NCBI GenBank assembly: GCA_031283115.1 | Contig: JAITCK010000239.1 | Span: forward strand, 1-11,050 | Origin: Cellulomonadaceae bacterium | GTDB lineage: Bacteria; Actinomycetota; Actinomycetes; Actinomycetales; Cellulomonadaceae | Direction: 5' to 3' | Length of the DNA: 11,050 nt | Shown here: in pieces, positions 7,035 through 11,050 of the stretch | Layout: each line of letters starts with the position of its first letter | Numbering within the stretch: position 1 is the stretch's first letter | Notes under the pieces: generated by a model | What the model saw: only the letters and a program-made list of their open reading frames with translations | Told to the model about the DNA's origin: nothing | The model's database searches: none | Translations under genes and position numbers: made by a program

Positions 7035-8066
7035 TTACCTCCCGCAGTCAGCCCGACTCGGCGCACTGTTGACGGCGGCGGGTTTGGGGTCGCTGATAGT
7101 GACGAAGGTCTGTCCCAGCGATGAACCAACAATCGTCACAGGCGTGACATCCCCCGTATCGGCGATGACGCACGTCTTGGCCGCCTCGGTAATGACCGCG
7201 CTGGGTGGAACTACGGCAATATCCATCGGTTCCGCGAGTGCCCATTCGGCGGGGAGGCGGGGCGTATCAGGGTCTTGAGCAAGTGCCGTCTGGTAGGCGC
7301 TGCTGCTCGAAATCACTGTCATCGCATCCGGGTCATCGACCACGCCGGTTTCGCTGACTGGTAGCCGTTGCCCATCAACAACGAGCACACGCTGTCCGCT
7401 AGTCGCTCCCGGCGCAACATCAAGCGATGCGCTAACAGGAACGGGCTGACTAACGGCTACGGTTTGGCCTGGTGAGAGGAGTTGGCCAACCGTGACGCAA
7501 GAGGCGAGGTTGACAGTGGGGGCAGGAATCCACAGTAGTTGCGAGACGTTTATCGACCCGTCTGCCTTGGCTCCTCCAGCACGGACAAGGAGTTCGTTGA
7601 ACCCGGCGATACTCGCGTCAGTGAGAACATCACCAGATGAGGCGCTGACGCCTAACCGGGCAAGTTCAGCATTGAAGGACGCAATATCGGCTCCTCTTTC
7701 CCCACGCATCAGGTTCTGCCACAGGGGCAGCGATGTCGCTAATGCAATAAGTGGCTGACCGTTCACCGATATTGGACTGGTACCAGACTCCACCTTCTGG
7801 CCTGCACCACACGATGTATTTGTGACACGACCGGTGGCCATCGCCAGTAACTGCTCGGCAGTGCCTACGTCCACGTTCAGAGTCACCGACCGACTGTCAT
7901 CGAATGTCCTCGTCGTGATGGGAAATGTGCTTGCTGTGGGTGCTGGCTCCAAACTCGGCGGCGTCCCGCCAGCTACAAGGGTAAAACTGGCCGCTACCCC
8001 CACACCAACCAATGCCGCACCGGCAACACATGCGAGTGCGATACGCGAGTGTCTAGGCCGAGTCAT
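7035..8066 (-). CDS. Membrane-anchored adaptor with peptidoglycan-binding-like domain
   Basis: 343 residues, probably the extracytoplasmic adaptor of the ABC transporter. One membrane segment lies at about 8-32 (IALACVAGAALVGVGVAASF), with the rest outside. Residues 114-163 (LPLWQNLMRGERGADIASFN onwards) resemble the peptidoglycan_binding_1 fold commonly placed inside such adaptors. Then come WIPAPTVNLASCVTVGQLLSPGQ-like sequence (179-201) and a MacA-like C-terminal segment, VVPPSAVITEAAKTCVIAD (285-303) with TIVGSSLGQTFVT (311-323). Proteins of this pattern sit beside MacB-type ATPase/permease pairs in many actinobacteria. The start at 8066 is preferred over 8099 because its ATG overlaps the lipoprotein stop (ATGA) and gives a standard short N-terminus. 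The ATPase gene follows after 5 bp. Confidence 0.82.
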   Translation of the reverse strand: MTRPRHSRIALACVAGAALVGVGVAASFTLVAGGTPPSLEPAPTASTFPITTRTFDDSRSVTLNVDVGTAEQLLAMATGRVTNTSCGAGQKVESGTSPISVNGQPLIALATSLPLWQNLMRGERGADIASFNAELARLGVSASSGDVLTDASIAGFNELLVRAGGAKADGSINVSQLLWIPAPTVNLASCVTVGQLLSPGQTVAVSQPVPVSASLDVAPGATSGQRVLVVDGQRLPVSETGVVDDPDAMTVISSSSAYQTALAQDPDTPRLPAEWALAEPMDIAVVPPSAVITEAAKTCVIADTGDVTPVTIVGSSLGQTFVTISDPKPAAVNSAPSRADCGR

Positions 8067-8710
8067 TGACGGAAAGCCGTTGTCGGATGGTCGAGGCATT
8101 GCAATACTCGTGAATCCTGGTTGGCCATAGCAAGGCCAACTCCCTGAGTCAGATCCAACTCGGCAAGATAATCACTCTCTGAGAAGCCTTCTGGCGCAAC
8201 CCCCGACCTCACAAGACATTCGGCCATGGCAGCAGCCTCCGACTCACCGCCGGGCAAACGAACGGTCGCGTTGAGTGCGATCTCCAGGGCGAAATAGCCT
8301 GACGTGACAGTGCACTCTTGAAGAATGGGATCCTTTGTCTCGTATGGGGCATCTTCCCAGTCCCCCCAGTCAACATAATGTCCACCCATTGGCCCAAAAC
8401 CAAAAACTTTGATGCCCTGACTTGCGGCGCACGCCACAAGGCGATCCTGGGCCTCCTGCCACTCTGACTCTGAGACGACTTCATCCTCAAGCGCGGCGCG
8501 CACCCACTCGTCGCCGTCTTCCCACAAGCCACCGATCAGTTCAGCGTGAGGGCCGGTGAAGGAGGAGTTGGGATTCTTCGCAGCGGTATCGCCGACAACC
8601 GGTACAGGGGGGTTACTAGCATCGCCAGAGCATGCAGAACTCAGCGCGGCGATAGCCAGCGCAAGGAGCAGCAAACAAAAACTATGCGGTGACCTAAAGA
8701 GTCTGGACAC
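8063..8710 (-). CDS. Predicted lipoprotein in the ABC/secreted-protein operon
   Basis: From a GTG at 8710 the product has 215 residues. It begins with basic residues, a hydrophobic stretch (FCLLLLALAIAAL) and a lipobox LSSA-C27, so it should be lipid-anchored outside the membrane with its mature start at Cys27. The mature part is acidic and has four further cysteines (C94, C133, C165, C205), each in a helix-like segment (LVACAASQGI, LQECTVTSG, MAECLVRSGV, VLQCLDHP), suggesting two disulfides. I do not recognise a domain. The frame is open to an ATG at 8770, but the GTG gives a canonical lipoprotein signal, has GAGG about 10 nt upstream, and still overlaps the stop of the small secreted protein gene (8694). 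Its end overlaps the adaptor start. By position it is a candidate immunity or accessory lipoprotein; function is inference. Confidence 0.75.
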   Translation of the reverse strand: MSRLFRSPHSFCLLLLALAIAALSSACSGDASNPPVPVVGDTAAKNPNSSFTGPHAELIGGLWEDGDEWVRAALEDEVVSESEWQEAQDRLVACAASQGIKVFGFGPMGGHYVDWGDWEDAPYETKDPILQECTVTSGYFALEIALNATVRLPGGESEAAAMAECLVRSGVAPEGFSESDYLAELDLTQGVGLAMANQDSRVLQCLDHPTTAFRQ

Positions 8711-8981
8711 GGTAGCCGACCTCGGTACCCGTGCAGAAGGAGACACGAGAAGTCGCGCCAGTAGAGGCAAAACTGCCTTTATAGTCCGGCGCGTTCGAGT
8801 ACTTCACCCAATGGTAGAGCCCTGGGCCGTGGCAGTTGTTCTTCGTCGACCAGGTGTCTATGTTCTGCCAACAGGCTCGAGATACAGGGGGATCATCAGC
8901 AGCAGAAGCAGGGGCGGCACCAACAAGACCGGTCGCAGCAACAAGCGCGATGACTGCAAGGATGGAACGGACTTTCTTCAT
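8694..8981 (-). CDS. Small secreted cysteine-containing protein (bacteriocin-like candidate)
   Basis: 95-residue precursor: KKVR head, hydrophobic stretch 7-23, and a signal peptidase I site PASA-AD after residue 27. The mature form is about 68 residues, with aromatics and three cysteines (C37, C50, C83), including CWQNIDTWSTKNNC and GLYHWVKYSNAPDYKGSF. An odd cysteine number allows one intramolecular bond plus a free thiol or a dimer. The ATG at 8981 has a textbook GGAGG 8 nt upstream; the frame stays open to 9029, but that would place the promoter -10 region inside the gene. It is first in an operon with a lipoprotein and a MacA/MacB-type ABC system. Size, secretion and context resemble lactococcin 972-like loci, but the sequence match is too weak to claim that family. 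Confidence 0.72.
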   Translation of the reverse strand: MKKVRSILAVIALVAATGLVGAAPASAADDPPVSRACWQNIDTWSTKNNCHGPGLYHWVKYSNAPDYKGSFASTGATSRVSFCTGTEVGYRVQTL

Positions 8982-9003
8982 GGTCGAACCTCCGGTTTCA
9001 CAA

Positions 9004-9025
9004 GTGAGAGCCACATCACTCTCAC
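9004..9025 (-). promoter_or_regulatory. Inverted repeat at the operon start (operator or 5' UTR hairpin)
   Basis: GTGAGAG (9004-9010) and CTCTCAC (9019-9025) are perfect 7-bp arms around an 8-nt centre. The repeat starts 7 nt downstream of the -10 box, covering the expected first 22 nt or so of the transcript and ending before the Shine-Dalgarno. It could be a repressor site or an mRNA stem. Confidence 0.5.
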
Positions 9026-9032
9026 GCAAGTA

Positions 9033-9060
9033 AATCTACCCCCGTTCACAGCACACGCAA
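9033..9060 (-). promoter_or_regulatory. Promoter of the secreted-protein/ABC operon
   Basis: Read on the minus strand: -35 TTGCGT (9060-9055), 16-nt spacer, -10 TAGATT (9038-9033). Transcription should start near 9026, about 45 nt before the ATG at 8981. No other good promoter is seen between the five genes. Confidence 0.55.
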
Positions 9061-9093
9061 CCTGTGTTCAGGCACGTTGACACGAAACCACCA

Positions 9094-9130
9094 GCCGCCT
9101 GCGGGTCTGCTTCCGTGCGCCGCAGGCGGC
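9094..9130. other. 11-bp-arm inverted repeat between divergent genes
   Basis: GCCGCCTGCGG (9094-9104) is exactly complementary to CCGCAGGCGGC (9120-9130), with 15 nt between. The right arm is part of repeat copy B. It lies between two genes transcribed away from each other, where no terminator is needed, so it is more easily explained as part of a repeat element than as a terminator. Confidence 0.55.
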
Positions 9131-9153
9131 GTGGATAGCGCTGGATGGGTGAG
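9118..9153 (+). repeat. GC-rich hairpin repeat, copy B (right flank of the ABC block)
   Basis: The 18-nt core 9118-9135 is identical to 5216-5233, then TAGCGCTGG and GGGTGAG follow as in copy A with small indels. Direct orientation relative to copy A. It ends 10 nt before the rpiB ATG, and its GGGTGAG end may serve as the rpiB ribosome binding site. Confidence 0.65.
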
Positions 9154-9163
9154 AATAATGCTT

Positions 9164-9625
9164 ATGCGTATTCACATGGGAACTGACCACGCCGGCTTCG
9201 AGCTGAAAAACCACATTGCCGACCACCTGCGCGCCCACGGGCACGATGTTGTTGACCACGGCGCTCACGTGTACGACGCCTTGGACGACTACCCGGCCTT
9301 CTGCATTGCCGCCGCTGAGGCTGTCCTTGCCGAACCCGACTCGCTGGGCGTTGTTATTGGAGGTTCGGGCAACGGTGAACAGTTGGCTGCCAACCGGGTG
9401 TCTGGCATCCGTGCCATCCTCGCCTGGTCGGTAGAGACGGCCAAACTTGGCCGCCAGCATAACGGAGCCCAGGTTGTCTCTGTTGGTGCCCGGATGCACA
9501 CCGCCGATGAGGCCACCGCTATTGTGGAGGCCTTCATCAACGAGCCCTTCTCCGGTGACGTCCGCCACCAGCGCCGCATCGACGAAATGCTCGCCTACGA
9601 GTCCAAGCGCGACGCCCGCGCCTGA
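9164..9625 (+). CDS. rpiB: Ribose-5-phosphate isomerase B
   Basis: Interconverts ribose 5-phosphate and ribulose 5-phosphate in the non-oxidative pentose phosphate pathway; 153 residues of the RpiB/LacA/LacB fold. Seen are the N-terminal GTDHAG (5-10), the anion-binding loop GGSGNGEQLAANRV, HNGAQVVSVGARM, and R-rich residues near the C-terminus (RHQRRIDEM). The loop has Glu where the E. coli enzyme has its catalytic Cys (GGSGNGE rather than a Cys form), as in the mycobacterial enzyme, which fits an actinobacterium. ATG codons lie at 9158 and 9164 (ATG CTT ATG); 9164 is chosen because the family typically begins M-R-I-H and the GGGTGAG ribosome site is then about 10 nt away. The open frame to 9077 has no homology. 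Confidence 0.94.
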   Translation: MRIHMGTDHAGFELKNHIADHLRAHGHDVVDHGAHVYDALDDYPAFCIAAAEAVLAEPDSLGVVIGGSGNGEQLAANRVSGIRAILAWSVETAKLGRQHNGAQVVSVGARMHTADEATAIVEAFINEPFSGDVRHQRRIDEMLAYESKRDARA

Positions 9626-9658
9626 ACGCCCCACCAACTCATATCGTCTCTTTGACTG

Positions 9659-10087
9659 ATGACTGATGACACTGCTGCCGCACCGTCCGCTGGGGACGAG
9701 TATGCGGCGGCAGTGCTGTTCCTCGTGCGGCAGATTCCTGCCGGGCGGGCTATGACCTACGGGCTGATTGCAGAGATCGTCGCCGAAAGTCTGCATCGTG
9801 GCGGCCCCCGCCAAGTAGGTCAGGTCATGGCTGGCTCGCTCGACCGTTACGCCCACCTTGTTGACGACGGCCTTCTGCCATCAGGCGCAGCCGTCATCGG
9901 GCCTGCGCAAGACAACCATGATGTTCCCTGGTGGCGGGTGGTCAACGCTAGTGGCCGCCCACCACCGCAATACATGACAGCCGCCTTAGCGGCCCTACAT
10001 GCGGAAGGCACCCCGTTAACCCGCAACAGCCAACGAGTCGACTTGACGCAGGCCGTCTGGTTCCCCGGTATCGACGCAACCGGTTAG
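9659..10087 (+). CDS. Alkyltransferase-like protein (MGMT family, Trp at the active site)
   Basis: 142 residues with the DNA-binding half of O6-alkylguanine-DNA alkyltransferase: helix-turn-helix with Y34 (AMTYGLIAEIV), R51 in GPRQVGQVM (the finger that replaces the flipped base) and VPWWRVVNASGRP (89-101). The PCHR motif that carries the acceptor cysteine is PWWR here, so the protein cannot remove alkyl groups. Known ATL proteins bind alkylated guanine and hand the lesion to nucleotide excision repair. The central insertion (DRYAHLVDDGLLPSGAAVIG) is longer than in E. coli Atl, as in actinobacterial members. The ATG at 9659 has no Shine-Dalgarno, but TATCGT lies 11 nt upstream, suggesting a very short leader. 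It follows rpiB after 33 bp. Confidence 0.88.
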   Translation: MTDDTAAAPSAGDEYAAAVLFLVRQIPAGRAMTYGLIAEIVAESLHRGGPRQVGQVMAGSLDRYAHLVDDGLLPSGAAVIGPAQDNHDVPWWRVVNASGRPPPQYMTAALAALHAEGTPLTRNSQRVDLTQAVWFPGIDATG

Positions 10088-10112
10088 GCCACACCATCGG
10101 CCATACGCCCCG

Positions 10113-10337
10113 TCATGTGCCAACCTCTGCTGGCTCGTAGGCGTGAGCTTGAGGAACCCGAATCCCAAAATCGACGCTGACATGCCTGCCGTCGGGCATG
10201 TCTATGTCAAGCCACCAGAAGCCCCGCTCCAACTGAGCAAGCCTCACCGATGTGGGGTACCGCACCGTCAACTCGTCAAGGTCACCGCCCGGCTGCCAAA
10301 TCTCGTATCCCGGGAGGGGATCTGCTGTTGCAATCAT
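10113..10337 (-). CDS. Hypothetical 74-residue protein
   Basis: Not recognised. The ATG at 10337 has AAGGAG 8-9 nt upstream and a good promoter behind it, so it is probably a real gene; the frame stays open to 10388, but that start lacks a ribosome site and would lie on the predicted transcription start. The protein is soluble and acidic, with no signal peptide or membrane segment. It contains several aromatic residues (YEIWQPGG at 11-18, GFWWLDIDMPDGR in the middle) and looks like a small all-beta domain: ELTVRYP, VRLAQLERGFWWLDIDM, VSVDFGIRVP. It ends convergently with the alkyltransferase-like gene (25 bp apart) and is divergent from pepN, sharing its promoter region. Confidence 0.65.
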   Translation of the reverse strand: MIATADPLPGYEIWQPGGDLDELTVRYPTSVRLAQLERGFWWLDIDMPDGRHVSVDFGIRVPQAHAYEPAEVGT

Positions 10338-10366
10338 CGTCTCTCTCCTTGTTTCGTCTCTGCACA

Positions 10367-10388
10367 ATGTGTTGATTTTCGAACACAT
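10367..10388. promoter_or_regulatory. Inverted repeat in the shared pepN/hypothetical promoter
   Basis: ATGTGTT (10367-10373) and AACACAT (10382-10388) are perfect 7-bp arms with 8 nt between. The site covers the -35 of the plus-strand promoter and the start point of the minus-strand promoter, so a bound protein could block both. Confidence 0.5.
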
Positions 10389-10400
10389 GTCTGTTATAGT
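10372..10400 (+). promoter_or_regulatory. Promoter toward pepN
   Basis: TTGATT (10372-10377), 17-nt spacer, TATAGT (10395-10400). Start expected near 10407, giving a leader of about 100 nt before the ATG at 10507. Confidence 0.6.
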
Positions 10401-10422
10401 CCTTGTGTACTAGATAGCGCAA
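10393..10422 (-). promoter_or_regulatory. Promoter toward the hypothetical 74-aa gene
   Basis: Minus strand: TTGCGC (10422-10417), 18-nt spacer, TATAAC (10398-10393). Its -10 lies on the same bases as the plus-strand -10. Start expected near 10386, about 49 nt before the ATG. Confidence 0.55.
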
Positions 10423-10506
10423 GCCCCCAATATCATCAGATGTAAGTGACCTAACCCACACCTTTAGCCGGGTTTCAAGCCCCGTGACGATGGGAGGATT
10501 GACCCC

Positions 10507-11050
10507 ATGCCTGGACAGAACTTCACGCACGCCCAAGCCATTGAGCGCGCCACCGTCATCACCCACGTCGACAACTACACCATCGCCCTCGACGTGACCA
10601 CCGGCCCCGACACTTTCGCCTCAACCACCACCATCCGTTTCGACGCCAGCCCTGGCGCGACAACCTTCCTCGACCTGGTTGATGCCAGCGTCCGCTCGGT
10701 GACCCTCAACGGCACCAACCTTGATGTTGCCGCCGTGTTCGCCGACTCCCGTATCACCCTGCCAGGCCTAGCCGCCTCCAACGAGGTCACCGTCGTCGCC
10801 GACTGCCGCTACACCAACACCGGCGAAGGCCTCCACCGCTTTGTCGACCCTGTCGACGGCGAGGTCTACCTGTACACGCAGTTCGAAGTGCCCGATGCCC
10901 GCCGCGTCTTCGCCACCTTTGAACAGCCCGACCTCAAATCCACCTTCCAGGTGACCGTCACGGCCCCCGCCCGCTGGCATGTGGTCAGTAACCAGCCGAC
11001 CCCCGCCCCCACCCCCACAGGCCCAGCACCACGCCCCCCCCCCCCGCCGC
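10507..11050 (+). CDS. pepN: Aminopeptidase N, M1 family (N-terminal part)
   Basis: Zinc aminopeptidase that removes N-terminal residues from peptides; only the first 181 codons are in the window. The N-terminal beta domain is visible, with YTIALDVTTGPDTFASTTTI (24-43) and the conserved segment GLHRFVDPVDGEVYLYTQFE (108-127) running into VPDARRVFATFEQPDLK (128-144), which matches actinobacterial PepN. The zinc site (HEXXH) would lie beyond the edge. The ATG has a strong GGGAGGA (10492-10498) 8 nt upstream. After VVSNQPTP the reading becomes almost all proline (PAPTPTGPAPRPPPPP), where the family normally has an aromatic-containing strand. That stretch holds 12 consecutive C (11034-11045), so the last 15 or so residues are doubtful and a frameshift is possible. 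Confidence 0.92.
   Translation, partial: MPGQNFTHAQAIERATVITHVDNYTIALDVTTGPDTFASTTTIRFDASPGATTFLDLVDASVRSVTLNGTNLDVAAVFADSRITLPGLAASNEVTVVADCRYTNTGEGLHRFVDPVDGEVYLYTQFEVPDARRVFATFEQPDLKSTFQVTVTAPARWHVVSNQPTPAPTPTGPAPRPPPPP

Noticed and set aside
8067..8099. Longer adaptor start at the ATG 8099
   Set aside because: No ribosome site nearby; the ATG at 8066 overlaps the lipoprotein stop and gives a normal membrane-anchor N-terminus.
8711..8770. Longer lipoprotein start at the ATG 8770
   Set aside because: It would add a basic 20-residue head before the signal peptide and deepen the overlap with the secreted-protein gene; the GTG at 8710 gives a normal lipoprotein signal.
8694..8981. Assigning the small secreted protein to the lactococcin 972 family
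   Set aside because: Mature length and context fit, but only a short YSN-like similarity is seen and the three cysteines do not match the cysteine-free lactococcin 972. A profile search is needed.
9077..9082. Perfect -35 consensus TTGACA upstream of rpiB
   Set aside because: No -10 box is found 15-19 nt downstream; the expected place is the GC-rich inverted repeat.
1..11050. CRISPR arrays, insertion sequences, integrases, rRNA
   Set aside because: I looked for regularly spaced repeats, transposase or recombinase motifs and rRNA sequence on both strands and found none.

Overview
The window is a piece of high-GC actinobacterial chromosome. The evidence is an ANTAR-type response regulator of the PdtaR type, a mycobacterial-type ribose-5-phosphate isomerase B, a Trp-containing alkyltransferase-like protein, an M13 endopeptidase, an M1 aminopeptidase N, and apparently leaderless promoters (TANNNT followed 6-7 nt later by the start codon). 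Genus cannot be fixed from sequence alone; a Propionibacteriales/Actinomycetales-type organism would fit.

Layout. 1-1238 (minus strand): pdtaR and, overlapping its stop codon, a GNAT N-acetyltransferase that runs off the left edge. 1348-1429 (plus): tRNA-Leu(CAA), followed directly by a perfect 19-bp-stem hairpin. 1551-3080 (plus): cysK-cysE, the two-step conversion of serine to cysteine via O-acetylserine, under a leaderless promoter whose -35 lies in a near-perfect 20-bp palindrome. 3098-5158 (minus): a cytoplasmic M13 zinc endopeptidase converging on cysE.

5282-8981 (minus) is the most distinctive part. It is a tightly coupled five-gene operon read in this order: a 95-aa precursor of a small secreted cysteine-containing protein, a lipoprotein, a membrane-anchored adaptor of the peptidoglycan-binding/MacA-like type, an ABC ATPase and a MacB/FtsX-like permease. 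The promoter has its own inverted repeat. The arrangement resembles export and self-protection loci linked to small secreted bacteriocin-like proteins in Gram-positives. The block is bracketed by two direct copies of a GC-rich hairpin repeat (5216-5248 and 9118-9153), and its promoter-proximal part looks less GC-rich by eye, so it may be an inserted cassette between the M13 peptidase gene and rpiB.

9164-10087 (plus): rpiB (pentose phosphate pathway) and an alkyltransferase-like DNA-damage protein. 10113-10337 (minus): an unrecognised 74-aa protein, divergent from pepN (10507 to the right edge, plus). These two share a compact bidirectional promoter with overlapping -10 boxes. The visible pepN ends in an unusual proline/C-rich stretch with a run of 12 C, which may be a sequence artefact.
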